A stretch of DNA of 64,000 bases from Streptomyces sp. NBC_01439 (GCF_036227605.1 NZ_CP109487.1:6199501-6263500); one strand, 5' to 3'. Positions 44,185 to 53,970 are shown, counted from the stretch's first letter. Numbers and translations are program-made. The notes: a model not told the origin generated them from the sequence alone.

Positions 44185-44203
44185 GGCGTACGTGCACGTG
44201 TGA

Positions 44204-45637
44204 TCAGCCCTGCAGGGCCTTCTTGCGGCGGACGTCCAGGACCACGCCGACGAGCACGACCACACCGGCGACCAGGGTCGACAGGGTGACGACCTCGCGG
44301 TTGGCGTCGTCCACGAACATGTAGCCGATCACGAACATGATCAGTGCGGCGGTGGCCCAGGTCAGCCACGGGAACAGCCACATCTTCACGGTCAGCTTCT
44401 CCGGGGCCTCGCGGACCAGGATCCCGCGCATCCGCAGCTGGGTGAAGCAGATCACCAGCCACACGAAGAGCGCGATGGCACCCGAGGAGTTGAGGAGGAA
44501 GTTGAAGACCGTGTCCTTGAAGGCGTAGTTGAAGTAGACGGCGACGAAGCCGAAGACCGTGGAGCCCAGGATCGCGGCGACCGGCACACCGTTCTTGTTG
44601 ACCTTGGCGAACGCCTTGGGGGCGTCGCCGCGCTCACCGAGCGAGAAGGCCATGCGGGAGGCGGTGTAGAGGCCCGAGTTCAGGCAGGACAGCACGGCGG
44701 TCAGGACGATGACCTCCATGATCGTGCCGGCGTGCGCGATGCCGATCGAGTCCAGGGCGGCGACGTACGAGCCCTTCTCGGTGATCGACTTGTCGTTCCA
44801 CGGGAGCAGGGTCAGCACGATGAAGATCGAGCCGAGGTAGAAGACGCCGATCCGCCAGATGACGGAGTTGGTGGCCTGGGTGACCGCCTTGCGGGGGTTC
44901 TCCGACTCGCCGGCCGCCAGGGTGACGATCTCGCTGCCCATGAAGGAGAAGACGACCATCAGCACACCGGTGAGGACGGCGCCGTAGCCGTTGGGGAAGA
45001 AGCCGCCGGCGTCGGTCAGGTGGGCGAAGCCCGCACCCGGGTTGTCGGAGCCCGGCAGGAGGCCGAAGACGGCGAGCATGCCGACGATCACGAAGGCGCC
45101 GATGGCGACGACCTTGATGCCCGCGAACCAGAACTCGAACTCACCGTAGGAAGCGACCGAGCCGAGGTTGGTGGCGGTCAGCACCGCCATCACGATCAGT
45201 GCCCAGGCCCACTGCGGGACGGCCGGGATCCAGCTCTCCAGGATGGCGGCACCGGCGGTGGCCTCCACGGCGAGCACGACGACCCAGAAGAACCAGTAGA
45301 GCCAGCCGATGGAGAAGCCGGCCCAGCGGCCGAGCGCGCGGTCGGCGTAGGCCGAGAAGGAGCCCGAGTTCGGGCTGGCAGCGGCCATCTCGCCGAGCAT
45401 CCGCATCACGAAGACCACCATGGCGCCGACGAGGGCGTAGGAGATCAGGATGGCGGGACCGGCCTTGGCGATGCCGCCACCGGAACCGACGAAGAGGCCG
45501 GCGCCGATGACGCCGCCAATGGCGATCATGGACAGGTGGCGGTTCTTGAGACCGGCCTTCAGACCGTCGGAGGGCTGGCCGTCACCGGGGTTCCCGGTGG
45601 GGCCGCCTTCCTTCTGAAGGGTCGTCGTGGAGCTCAT
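44204..45637 (-). CDS. APC-family amino-acid permease, copy 3
   Basis: A 477-residue twelve-helix permease. Motifs LKNRHLSMIAIGGVIGAGLFVGSGGGI, YGEFEFWFAGIKVVAIGAFV and GLYTASRMAFSLGERGDAPKAF place it with GabP/AnsP-type transporters. It differs more from copies 1 and 2 than they do from each other (GESENPRKAV, FNFLLNSSGAIALFVW). The ATG has AAGGA seven bases upstream. The upstream gap to rpiB lacks the GTCCG dyads of the other two, so it is probably regulated differently. Confidence 0.92.
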   Translation of the reverse strand: MSSTTTLQKEGGPTGNPGDGQPSDGLKAGLKNRHLSMIAIGGVIGAGLFVGSGGGIAKAGPAILISYALVGAMVVFVMRMLGEMAAASPNSGSFSAYADRALGRWAGFSIGWLYWFFWVVVLAVEATAGAAILESWIPAVPQWAWALIVMAVLTATNLGSVASYGEFEFWFAGIKVVAIGAFVIVGMLAVFGLLPGSDNPGAGFAHLTDAGGFFPNGYGAVLTGVLMVVFSFMGSEIVTLAAGESENPRKAVTQATNSVIWRIGVFYLGSIFIVLTLLPWNDKSITEKGSYVAALDSIGIAHAGTIMEVIVLTAVLSCLNSGLYTASRMAFSLGERGDAPKAFAKVNKNGVPVAAILGSTVFGFVAVYFNYAFKDTVFNFLLNSSGAIALFVWLVICFTQLRMRGILVREAPEKLTVKMWLFPWLTWATAALIMFVIGYMFVDDANREVVTLSTLVAGVVVLVGVVLDVRRKKALQG

Positions 45638-45855
45638 GGACGGATCCTTAGGTTCTCGGGTTGCGAGCCCCGGCATTCAAACCTGAGATGAACGCGAGAC
45701 GGAAGACCCCAATCCGGATCGTTGCCTTGGTGTGAACGTCCAGGAGGTGCCGCCGCCCTGTCCCATCTGCGTTCTTTGGGTTTACTTGAGCTTTAGAAGT
45801 GACTTACGCGACACCCGCTGCGGGCTGTCGGGCCTCCTCGTGCCACACTCGTCCC

Positions 45856-46341
45856 ATGCGCGTGTACCTCGGATCCGACCATGCCGGCTTTGAGCTCAAG
45901 AACCACCTGGTGGACTGGCTCAAGAACAACGGCCACGAGCCCGTCGACTGTGGGCCCCACATCTACGACGCGGTGGACGACTACCCGCCGTTCTGCCTCC
46001 GCGCCGCGGAGAAGACCGCCGCCGACGCCGGCAGCCTCGGCATCGTGATCGGCGGCTCCGGCAACGGAGAGCAGATCGCCGCCAACAAGGTCAAGGGCGT
46101 CCGCGCCATCCTGGCCTGGAGCGTCCAGACCGCCCAGCTCGGCCGTGAGCACAACAACGCCAACGTCATCTCCGTCGGCGGCCGGATGCACACGCAGGAC
46201 GAGGCCGTCAGCTTCATCGAGGCGTTCCTGGCGACCCCGTACTCCGACGAGGAGCGCCACACCCGCCGCATCGACATGCTCTCCGCCTACGAGACCACCG
46301 GCGAGCTCCCCCCGATCCCGGCCCACCACCCGCAGGGCTGA
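45856..46341 (+). CDS. rpiB: Ribose-5-phosphate isomerase B
   Basis: A 161-residue LacAB/RpiB enzyme that interconverts ribose 5-phosphate and ribulose 5-phosphate. The N-terminus MRVYLGSDHAGFELK binds phosphate, and the active loop is GGSGNGEQIAANK with Glu72 where enterobacterial RpiB has Cys; this is the mycobacterial-type active site with a Glu base. No Shine-Dalgarno sequence precedes the ATG; CACACT ends six bases upstream and could be a weak -10 of a leaderless transcript. Confidence 0.94.
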   Translation: MRVYLGSDHAGFELKNHLVDWLKNNGHEPVDCGPHIYDAVDDYPPFCLRAAEKTAADAGSLGIVIGGSGNGEQIAANKVKGVRAILAWSVQTAQLGREHNNANVISVGGRMHTQDEAVSFIEAFLATPYSDEERHTRRIDMLSAYETTGELPPIPAHHPQG

Positions 46342-46351
46342 TCCCGCTTCC

Positions 46352-46385
46352 GGCCGTACCGCCCCCTCCCGGGGGCGGTACGGCC
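46352..46385 (+). terminator. Terminator after rpiB
   Basis: GGCCGTACCGCCCCC (46352-46366), loop TCCC, perfect 15-bp complement (46371-46385), then GGTTTCTCTTT. It separates rpiB from the glycosylase gene, which must have its own promoter or depend on read-through. Confidence 0.8.
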
Positions 46386-46411
46386 GGTTTCTCTTTCCGA
46401 GGAGCTCCGCC

Positions 46412-47218
46412 GTGCCCGAGGGGCATACGATCCACCGCCTTGCCCAGGACCACGCCGAACGGTTCGCCGGCCGGCCGGTCCGCATCAGCAGCCCCCAGGG
46501 CCGCTTCGAGCAGAGCGCGGCCGTGCTCGACGGGCGCGTACTGGACGGCGCCGAGGCGCACGGCAAGCACCTCTTCCTGGAGCTGGGCGACGCCTGGATC
46601 CACATCCACCTCGGCCTCTTCGGCAAGCTCGGCTTCGGCCCCGCCCCGGCCCCGCCCGCCACGGACACCGTCCGGCTGCGCCTGATGAACGAGGACCACT
46701 ACGCCGACCTGCGCGGCCCCACCGCCTGCGCACTGATCGGCGAGGGCGAGAAGAAGGCGATACACGACCGGCTCGGCCCGGACCCGCTGCGCGCCGACGA
46801 CGACCCCGAACGGGCCTGGGTCCGGATCTCCCGCTCCCGCACCACCGTCGCCGCCCTCCTTATGGACCAGAAGATCGTCGCGGGCATCGGCAACGTCTAC
46901 CGCGCCGAGGTCCTCTTCCGGCACGGCGTCGACCCCTACCGCCCGGGCCGGGACCTCACCCGCGGCGAATGGGACGCCATGTGGGCCGACCTGGTCGCGC
47001 TGATGCGCGAGGGCGTGCGCAACAACCGCATCGACACCGTCCGCGACGAGCACCTGCCCGAGGCCATGGGCCGGCCGCCGCGCGTCGACGACCACGGCGG
47101 CGAGGTGTACGTCTACCGGCGGGCGAACATGCCCTGCCACATCTGCGGCGGCGAGATCCGCACCGCCGACCTCGCCGCCCGCAACCTCTTCTGGTGCCCC
47201 GGCTGCCAGCCCCGCTGA
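46412..47218 (+). CDS. Fpg/Nei-family DNA glycosylase (endonuclease VIII type)
   Basis: A 268-residue bifunctional base-excision repair enzyme. After removal of the initiator, Pro2-Glu3 (PEGHTIHRLA) provides the catalytic imine-forming proline; PEGHTIHR is typical of actinobacterial Nei2. The helix-two-turn-helix region is MDQKIVAGIGNVYRAEVLFRHG and the zinc finger is CHICGGEIRTADLAARNLFWCPGCQ at the C-terminus. It removes oxidised pyrimidines and cuts the backbone. The GTG start has GAGGAG upstream and must be the true start because proline has to be residue 2. Confidence 0.92.
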   Translation: MPEGHTIHRLAQDHAERFAGRPVRISSPQGRFEQSAAVLDGRVLDGAEAHGKHLFLELGDAWIHIHLGLFGKLGFGPAPAPPATDTVRLRLMNEDHYADLRGPTACALIGEGEKKAIHDRLGPDPLRADDDPERAWVRISRSRTTVAALLMDQKIVAGIGNVYRAEVLFRHGVDPYRPGRDLTRGEWDAMWADLVALMREGVRNNRIDTVRDEHLPEAMGRPPRVDDHGGEVYVYRRANMPCHICGGEIRTADLAARNLFWCPGCQPR

Positions 47219-47221
47219 CGC

Positions 47222-47293
47222 GGTCGCCGGGTCACCAGGTCACCAGGTCACCAGGTCACCAGGTCGCCGGGTCACCGGGCCGCCAGGTCGCCG
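47222..47293. repeat. Nine tandem 8-bp units, consensus GGTCACCA
   Basis: Units run GGTCGCCG, GGTCACCA four times, GGTCGCCG, GGTCACCG, GGCCGCCA, GGTCGCCG, ending in GGGCCGCC-rich sequence. They lie three bases after the glycosylase stop, between convergent genes. Confidence 0.8.
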
Positions 47294-47333
47294 CCGGGCC
47301 GCCGGGCCGCCCGGGCGTTCGGTCGCGCCGCTT

Positions 47334-48569
47334 CTAGAAGCCGTGCGGCAGCCAGGGCGCCACGTCGCCCGCGAAGGCGCGCGAGGCCTCCGCGAGGGCT
47401 CCCGGGCGCAGCTCCCGTACCCGGCCCGCCGCGGCCAGCGAGGTGAGGGTGATCCCGCCCAGATATGCGGAACCCAGCTCCCGGACCGACAGCTCCAGGT
47501 CCGCCGGCTCCGCGGTGCGGGTGCACCGGGCGGCGCCCTCGGCGTCCGCGACCAGCCGCCACCGCCCCTCGTTCCACGGACAGAACGCGTCCTCGACCTC
47601 CACGACCACGTCCACCGCGGACCGGTACGAGCGCGCCTCCAGGGCCGCCGGCAGGTCCACCAGGCGCACGTGGAGGGAGTCGCGCGTGGTCGGCTTCGAC
47701 CGCCTGATGTCGCTGACCAAGTGCAGCAGCGGGTCGTCCACCGGGCGCTTGGCGGCCCGTACGGTCCACGTCAGGTCGATGGAGAACAGGTAGCGCCACA
47801 GCGCGGCCGTCGCCGCCGGATCCAGTGCATCGAGGGCCTCGACCTGGACCGTCCCGTCCGAACCCGACGAGTTCCAGTCCGGTTTGACCCGGTAGCGGGC
47901 GTACCCGGCGACCTCGCCGTCCGCCCGTTCCGCCACCACGCACATCAGCGGGGAGGCGCCTCCCCGCTCCCCGGGCGGGTCCGTGACGGCCATCCGTTCC
48001 CAGCCGGGCTGCCGGGCCGGCGCCCCGGGCCGCCGGGTCACCAGGTCGGCGTACACCCGCTCGCAGGCGGCCAGCGACTTCTCCGGGTCGGCGAGCCGCA
48101 GCCGCACCCCGTCCGTCCCGGGCGGCACCTCGAGCCGCACGCGCGTCGTGTCGATCTCCAGGGACATGGCGTAGGTCGCGAGGCCGTACCCGAAGCGCCC
48201 GTAGATCGCCGGGTCGGAGGCCGTCAGTATGGCGAGCGGCTCACCGGCCGCCCGGACGTCGTCCAGCTGGCGCCGCATCAGAGAGCCGAGGATGCCGCGA
48301 CGGCGGTGCGTCGGCGCGACTCCCACGAAGGACACCGCGGCCGCGGGCACCAGTGCGCCACCCTGCACCGAGAGGTGGAAGCTGAAGGCCGCCGCCGAGC
48401 CGACGCACGTCTCGCCCTGCCAGACCCCGAGCGCACGGTCCGGCTCCGTCAGGGCCCGGAACAGTGTCCGGCCCTCCGGAGGCTCGGCCACGCCGCCGAA
48501 GGCCAGCTCCAGGTGATCGAACCAGACATCCCACTCGTCTTGTTGCAAAACGCGCATCTCAAGATCCAT
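47334..48569 (-). CDS. Eis-like GNAT N-acetyltransferase
   Basis: A 411-residue protein of the Eis family: an N-terminal GNAT domain with the acetyl-CoA loop VAPTHRRRGILGSLMRR near residue 85, a second GNAT-like domain, and a C-terminal sterol-carrier-like domain ending in the conserved carboxylate (WLPHGF). Eis enzymes acetylate amines on aminoglycosides or proteins; a role in self-protection is possible but unproven. The ATG at 48569 has GAGG eight bases upstream. Confidence 0.88.
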   Translation of the reverse strand: MDLEMRVLQQDEWDVWFDHLELAFGGVAEPPEGRTLFRALTEPDRALGVWQGETCVGSAAAFSFHLSVQGGALVPAAAVSFVGVAPTHRRRGILGSLMRRQLDDVRAAGEPLAILTASDPAIYGRFGYGLATYAMSLEIDTTRVRLEVPPGTDGVRLRLADPEKSLAACERVYADLVTRRPGAPARQPGWERMAVTDPPGERGGASPLMCVVAERADGEVAGYARYRVKPDWNSSGSDGTVQVEALDALDPAATAALWRYLFSIDLTWTVRAAKRPVDDPLLHLVSDIRRSKPTTRDSLHVRLVDLPAALEARSYRSAVDVVVEVEDAFCPWNEGRWRLVADAEGAARCTRTAEPADLELSVRELGSAYLGGITLTSLAAAGRVRELRPGALAEASRAFAGDVAPWLPHGF

Positions 48570-48670
48570 GCCGTCATCCTCACCCGGACACTCCGTCGCA
48601 GTCGAAGAGTTTTCGGGCGTCCCGAGCCCCAGGTCCGGGGGTACCCCTGCGCATCCACAGTCAGGATGGA

Positions 48671-48676
48671 TAGGGT
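48671..48676 (+). promoter_or_regulatory. -10 box before the SpoIIE phosphatase gene
   Basis: TAGGGT ends nine bases before the ATG, giving a leader of at most two or three bases. Confidence 0.35.
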
Positions 48677-48685
48677 CCCGAAGCA

Positions 48686-49828
48686 ATGGCCGGAGCACGA
48701 GTGGAACCCCTCATGGCCCGGATGCGCATGATGTTGCACCGGGGCCGCACAGCCCTGCGCAAATCAGCCGTCGACTACTTCCGGGGCGACGCCTCCGACT
48801 GGCTCGCCTTCGGCGGACTGCTGCTCACCGTCCCCGCGATCGCCTGCGGCACGCTGATGCTGCCCGTCTGGTTCTCGCCGTCGGCGCTCGTCCTGCCGAT
48901 CGTGGCCGGCGGCCTGCTCCTGCGCCCCGCCAGCCTCCTCGCCCTGTACGCCGCCTCCGCGACCGCACTGATCGTCGAGGCCCTCGTGCTCGGCCCCTAC
49001 ACCCAGGGACCGGCCAGGGTCACCCCCGGCACCGTGCTGGTGGTCGCGGCCTGCGGGTTCTTCGGCCTGGTCATCGCCCAGTTCCGCAGCCGCGTCGGCG
49101 TGCCCTGGAGACGCGGCGGCACCATGCTCTTCGACCTGCGCGAACGCATCCGGGTGCAGAGCAAACTACCCGCCCTGCCGCGCGGCTGGCACCGCGAGAT
49201 GGCGCTGCGCCCGGCCGGCGGCCAGTCCTTCTCGGGCGACTTCGTGGTCGCGGCCCGCACCAACGGCGGCCGGACCCTGGAGATCGTCCTGACCGACGTC
49301 TCCGGCAAGGGCATGGAAGCCGGCTCCCGGGCCCTGCTCCTCTCCGGGGCCTTCGGCGGACTGCTCGGCGCGCTGCCCGCCCACGGCTTCCTGCCCGCCG
49401 CCAACGGCTACCTGCTCCGCCAGGACTGGGACGAGGGCTTCGCCACCTCCATCCACCTCGTCCTGGACCTGGAGACCGGCGACTACGAGCTCCTCTCGGC
49501 CGGCCACCTCCCCGCCCTCCAGCTCTCGGCGGGCACCGGCCGCTGGCAGGAGAAGTCCGGCGAGGGCCCGCTCCTCGGCGTCTACGACGGCGCCGAATTC
49601 ATCCCCGCCCGCGGCAACCTGCGCCCCGGCGACGTCCTGATGCTCTTCACCGACGGCCTCGTCGAGACCTCCGACCGGGAGATCAGCGAGGGCATGGACC
49701 GCCTCACCGGCGAGGCCGACCGCTACGTCGCCGCCGGATGGGACGGCGCGGCCTGGCACTTGATCGAGAAGGTCGCCAAGGACGTCAACGACGACCGCGC
49801 GCTGCTGCTCATCCGCCGCTCCGCCTGA
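48686..49828 (+). CDS. Membrane-bound PP2C/SpoIIE-type serine phosphatase
   Basis: A 380-residue protein with three or four N-terminal membrane helices (WLAFGGLLLTVPAIACGTLML, LVLPIVAGGLLLRPASLLALY, VLVVAACGFFGLVIAQF) and a cytoplasmic SpoIIE phosphatase domain. The metal-binding Asp residues lie in GGQSFSGDFVVAAR, LTDVSGKGMEAGSRA and LFTDGLVETSDR. Streptomyces has dozens of such phosphatases acting on anti-anti-sigma factors. No anti-sigma or STAS gene is next to it, so the partner is elsewhere. No ribosome site is evident. Confidence 0.9.
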   Translation: MAGARVEPLMARMRMMLHRGRTALRKSAVDYFRGDASDWLAFGGLLLTVPAIACGTLMLPVWFSPSALVLPIVAGGLLLRPASLLALYAASATALIVEALVLGPYTQGPARVTPGTVLVVAACGFFGLVIAQFRSRVGVPWRRGGTMLFDLRERIRVQSKLPALPRGWHREMALRPAGGQSFSGDFVVAARTNGGRTLEIVLTDVSGKGMEAGSRALLLSGAFGGLLGALPAHGFLPAANGYLLRQDWDEGFATSIHLVLDLETGDYELLSAGHLPALQLSAGTGRWQEKSGEGPLLGVYDGAEFIPARGNLRPGDVLMLFTDGLVETSDREISEGMDRLTGEADRYVAAGWDGAAWHLIEKVAKDVNDDRALLLIRRSA

Positions 49829-49833
49829 CCACG

Positions 49834-49851
49834 GGGTGGGGTTTGCCCCAC
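49834..49851 (+). terminator. Short terminator after the phosphatase gene
   Basis: GGTGGGG (49834-49840), loop TTTG, CCCCACC (49845-49851). Confidence 0.5.
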
Positions 49852-49943
49852 CGCCGGTCCGCCGGGCGGCGTCATGGCCGCCGGCCCACCATGATCCGTA
49901 GCGTCGGAGCCACGAGCAGGACGGCGGCGAGAGGCGGCACACC

Positions 49944-50810
<867 letters not shown>

Positions 50811-50869
50811 TCCGCAGATCCCGCAGATCCTCGACGGTTGCCGTGTTGCCGTGTTGCCGGGTCGCAGGG

Positions 50870-51532
50870 TCACCGCTTCCAGGGACCGACCCCCAGCTGC
50901 CCGGTGTTCCCGAGGCCAACGGGCCGGGTCAGGCGCAGGCCCAGCCGCGGCGCGCCCGGCTTCGGCGTCACCTCCAGCACCCAGCCCTCCACCGGTGGCA
51001 CGGTCACGTCGGTGATCAGGTCGCGCCACAGCAGTGCCATCGACGCGGTCTGCCCAGGCGCCAGCGTCACGCGCTCCGGTGGCGCGTCCACGGCCGGCAC
51101 CTCGGAGGTGATGGGCGCCGAGCCGTGCCCGATCGTCACCTCCAGCAGCTGGTCCTGCTTGTCGAGCAGCCGCACCTGCGGATAGCCCTCCAGCACGTAC
51201 TCGTCCGTACCGCAGTTGACCAGCCGGTAGCCCGCCAGCCGCAGCCCCATCACGGCGTCCCCGGACCCCTCGACGAGCCGGACTCCGCCCTCGGGGCACG
51301 CCTCGGGGGCCGGTTCGGGCGCGGCCGGACTCGCGGGCGCAGTCGGAGTCGCAGTCGGCGTCGGAGTCGGCGGAGTCGGGGTCCGGCTCGGACCCGGGGG
51401 CTGTCCCGGCGCCCGGGTCGGCCCGGGCGCGGCCTTCGGCGCCGGCGGCGTCTCACACCCCGCAGCCCCGGCCAGCACCCCCGCCGCCACCGCGCCCCCG
51501 ACGACGCCCCGTACCCACCGTCTCGTGATCAT
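50870..51532 (-). CDS. DUF4232-type lipoprotein
   Basis: A 220-residue exported lipoprotein. Lipobox AGAAGC with the lipidated Cys26, then a 45-residue Pro/Thr/Ala spacer (TPTPPTPTPTATPTAP) and a beta-rich DUF4232 domain (LRLAGYRLVNCGTDEYVLEGYPQVRLLD). The two Cys at about 80 and 107 may form a disulfide. Function unknown. The ATG lies six bases after a TAGGCT -10 box, so the mRNA is probably leaderless. Divergent from the decarboxylase gene. Confidence 0.8.
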   Translation of the reverse strand: MITRRWVRGVVGGAVAAGVLAGAAGCETPPAPKAAPGPTRAPGQPPGPSRTPTPPTPTPTATPTAPASPAAPEPAPEACPEGGVRLVEGSGDAVMGLRLAGYRLVNCGTDEYVLEGYPQVRLLDKQDQLLEVTIGHGSAPITSEVPAVDAPPERVTLAPGQTASMALLWRDLITDVTVPPVEGWVLEVTPKPGAPRLGLRLTRPVGLGNTGQLGVGPWKR

Positions 51533-51538
51533 CCGCCG

Positions 51539-51544
51539 AGCCTA
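51539..51544 (-). promoter_or_regulatory. -10 box of a leaderless DUF4232 promoter
   Basis: On the minus strand TAGGCT ends six bases before the ATG at 51532. Confidence 0.5.
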
Positions 51545-51660
51545 CGACGGCCGGCCGCAGGACCGCGGCGGGGTCGCGGCGGGGTCGGGGCGGGGCCGGG
51601 CGGGGCCGGGGCGGGCCACTCGCCCTGGATTGGCCCGCCCGCACGGCACCCGCCCGGGCC

Positions 51661-51666
51661 TAACGT
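51661..51666 (+). promoter_or_regulatory. -10 box of a leaderless decarboxylase promoter
   Basis: TAACGT ends six bases before the ATG at 51673, with no ribosome site in GCCCCC. Confidence 0.5.
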
Positions 51667-51672
51667 GCCCCC

Positions 51673-53061
51673 ATGGACCGCACGCTCGCCGCCGATCTTG
51701 CCCGGCTCCCCGAACTCCTCGACGCCACCCGCGGCGCCGCCGCCGACGCGCTCGCCGCCCTGGACGCGCGCCCCGTCGTACCGCCCGCCGGAAAGCCGTA
51801 CGACCCCGAGCCCCTCCCGGAGGGCGCCACCGGCACGGACGCCGCGCTCGCCGCCTTCCGCGACCGCTGGGAGCCGCGGCTGTCGGCCTCCGCGGGACCG
51901 CGCTACCTCGGCTTCGTCACGGGCGGCGCCACTCCCGCCGCCCTCGCCGGGGACTGGCTCACCGCCGTCCACGACCAGAACTCCAACTCCGGCCTCGACG
52001 GCGGCGGACAGGACCTCGAACGCGAGACCGTCGGCTGGCTCCGCGACCTCTTCGGCCTGACCGCCGCCCACTCCGGCACCTTCGTCTCCGGCGCCACCAT
52101 GTCCAACACCACCGGCCTCGCCGTCGCCCGCGAATGGCTCGGCGAACGCCTCGGCGTGTCCCCGGCCGAGGACGGTGCGGCGGCCCTCGGCCCCGTCCGC
52201 GTGCTCTCCGGCGCCCCGCACTCCTCGATCGCCAAGGCCCTCTCGGTGCTGGGCCTCGGCCGCAACTCCCTGGTCCAGGTGCCCACCCTGCCCGGCCGCG
52301 AGGCCGTCGACCCCGCCGCCCTGGACCGGGCGCTGGCCGACACCCCCGGACCGGCCGTGGTCGTCGCCAACGCGGGCACCGTCAACACCGTCGACTTCGA
52401 CGACCTCCGGGCGATCGAAGCCCTGCGCGAGCGCCACGACTTCTGGCTGCACACCGACGCCGCCTTCGGGGCCTTCGCCGCCCTCTCCCCGGAGCACGCG
52501 CACCTCGTCGACGGCCTCGACGCCTCCGACTCCGTCTGCGTGGACCTGCACAAATGGCTCAACGTCCCCTACGACAGCGCCGTCCAGTTCACCCGCCGGC
52601 GCGACCTGCAGGCCCGCGTCTTCCAGAACTCCGCCGCCTACCTCGGTCCCCTCGGCGACCACCCCGACCTCGTCCACCTCACCCCCGAGAACTCCCACCG
52701 GCTGCGCGCCCTCGCCGCCTGGTTCACGCTCCGCGCGTACGGCCGCCAGGGCCACCGGGAGATCGTCGAACGCGACATCGCCTGCGCCCGCGCGCTGGGC
52801 GCCGCCCTGGAGGCGGACCCCGCCTTCACCCTCCTCGCCCCGGTCCGCCTGAACGTCGTCTGCTTCACCCTCGCCGAAGCCCCCACCCCGGAGCGCCTCA
52901 CCGCCCTGCGGGAGGCGGCGGCCGCCGAGGTGTTCGTCACTCCCACCGTCTACGGGGGAACCGCCGCCCTGCGTGCCGCGTTCTCCAACTGGCGTACCAC
53001 GCAAGCGGACGTACGCCGGGCAGCGGAGGCCCTCGGCGCAGCGGCAAGGGAGATCGCATGA
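51673..53061 (+). CDS. Group II PLP-dependent amino-acid decarboxylase family protein
   Basis: A 462-residue fold-type I PLP enzyme. The cofactor-binding features are SGTFVSGATMSNTTGLAVAR (phosphate), the His stacking residue in APHSSIAKAL, WLHTDAAFGAFAAL (the Asp pairing with the pyridine nitrogen) and the Schiff-base Lys in VDLHKWLNVPYD. Relatives decarboxylate aromatic amino acids, glutamate or aspartate; the substrate cannot be read from sequence. It is coupled by an ATGA overlap to an HD-domain hydrolase gene. Confidence 0.88.
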   Translation: MDRTLAADLARLPELLDATRGAAADALAALDARPVVPPAGKPYDPEPLPEGATGTDAALAAFRDRWEPRLSASAGPRYLGFVTGGATPAALAGDWLTAVHDQNSNSGLDGGGQDLERETVGWLRDLFGLTAAHSGTFVSGATMSNTTGLAVAREWLGERLGVSPAEDGAAALGPVRVLSGAPHSSIAKALSVLGLGRNSLVQVPTLPGREAVDPAALDRALADTPGPAVVVANAGTVNTVDFDDLRAIEALRERHDFWLHTDAAFGAFAALSPEHAHLVDGLDASDSVCVDLHKWLNVPYDSAVQFTRRRDLQARVFQNSAAYLGPLGDHPDLVHLTPENSHRLRALAAWFTLRAYGRQGHREIVERDIACARALGAALEADPAFTLLAPVRLNVVCFTLAEAPTPERLTALREAAAAEVFVTPTVYGGTAALRAAFSNWRTTQADVRRAAEALGAAAREIA

Positions 53062-53513
53062 CCAACAGCCCCCTGACTCTGATCGAGGTCGAGTCCCTGG
53101 CGCGCAGCGCGCACGAGGGCCAGACCGACAAGGCCGGCCGGCCGTACGCCGAACACCTCGCGGCCGTGGCCGAGGGCGTGCGGCTGCGCGGCGGCACCGC
53201 CGAACAGCAGGCGGCGGCCTGGCTCCACGACGCCATCGAGGACGAGGCCCTCAGCCTTACCTGGCTGGACGCGGCGGCCCTCCCGCAGACGGTGAAGGAC
53301 ATGGTCCTCGCGGTCACCAAACGCCCGGACGAACCGGTCGAGCAGTACGCGGCCCGCATCCTGGCCACCCCGGGCGCGCTGCTCATCAAGGAGGCCGACC
53401 TCGCGCACAACGCGGACCCCGTACGCCTCTCCGTGCTGGACGGCCCCACGCGCGAGCGACTGTCCGCAAAGTATGCGAATATCCGTTCCCTCCTCGGCCT
53501 CACCACCTCGTGA
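53058..53513 (+). CDS. HD-domain phosphohydrolase (SpoT/MESH1-like small hydrolase)
   Basis: A 151-residue protein consisting of one HD domain: SAHEGQTDKAGRPYAEHLAAVAE, AAWLHDAIEDEALS and the late Asp in IKEADLAHNADPVRL. The order H...HD...D is that of the ppGpp hydrolase domain of SpoT and of stand-alone MESH1-like enzymes. The start codon overlaps the decarboxylase stop, and AAGGGAG lies five bases upstream, so it is made with the decarboxylase. Substrate unknown; ppGpp hydrolysis is a possibility, not a finding. Confidence 0.85.
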   Translation: MTNSPLTLIEVESLARSAHEGQTDKAGRPYAEHLAAVAEGVRLRGGTAEQQAAAWLHDAIEDEALSLTWLDAAALPQTVKDMVLAVTKRPDEPVEQYAARILATPGALLIKEADLAHNADPVRLSVLDGPTRERLSAKYANIRSLLGLTTS

Positions 53514-53689
53514 CCCGTGCCCCGCGCCCGAAATATTCCTGTCGCACGTGTGGTTGGCGGAAACGGAACCACGGCTGTTCGGTACGGGGCGTATAGCCGG
53601 GGCCCGTTGGTGGGAGGATGGTCCATGTGGGGGTGTGCCTGGCCGTGCGCCCCGGGCCGACCAGGGGACGACCGAAGGTGTGATCAGTA

Positions 53690-53884
53690 GTGGCCATTTC
53701 GCTGTCAGTGGTGGTTCTGTTGGCGGTCATTCTGGTGGTGCTGATCCGCGGCAACCACATCAAAACGGGCCCCGCCATCGTCGCGGCGCTCTTCGGCTTC
53801 TTCCTCGCGTCCAGCTCGATCGCGGACGACGTGAACCGTTTCCTCAACTCCCTCGCGACGATGATCGCGAACATCAAGCTCTGA
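53690..53884 (+). CDS. Small membrane protein, function unknown
   Basis: A 64-residue protein with an N-terminal membrane helix (AISLSVVVLLAVILVVLI), a short loop RGNHIKTGP and a second hydrophobic segment (AIVAALFGFFLASSSI) followed by DDVNRFLNSLATMIANIKL, an amphipathic helix. GTG start with AAGGTG about nine bases upstream. No named family is recognised. Monocistronic. Confidence 0.7.
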   Translation: MAISLSVVVLLAVILVVLIRGNHIKTGPAIVAALFGFFLASSSIADDVNRFLNSLATMIANIKL

Positions 53885-53970
53885 CCCCGGGCCCGCTCCA
53901 GCCCCGGGGGCGTGGCGGACGCCGCGCTCACCTCACCCGAGCCTCGGCGACCCCGCACCTTGGGGACGGG

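Noticed and set aside
47222..47293. Tandem repeats considered as a CRISPR array
   Set aside because: The units are 8 bp with no spacers, and no cas gene is present.
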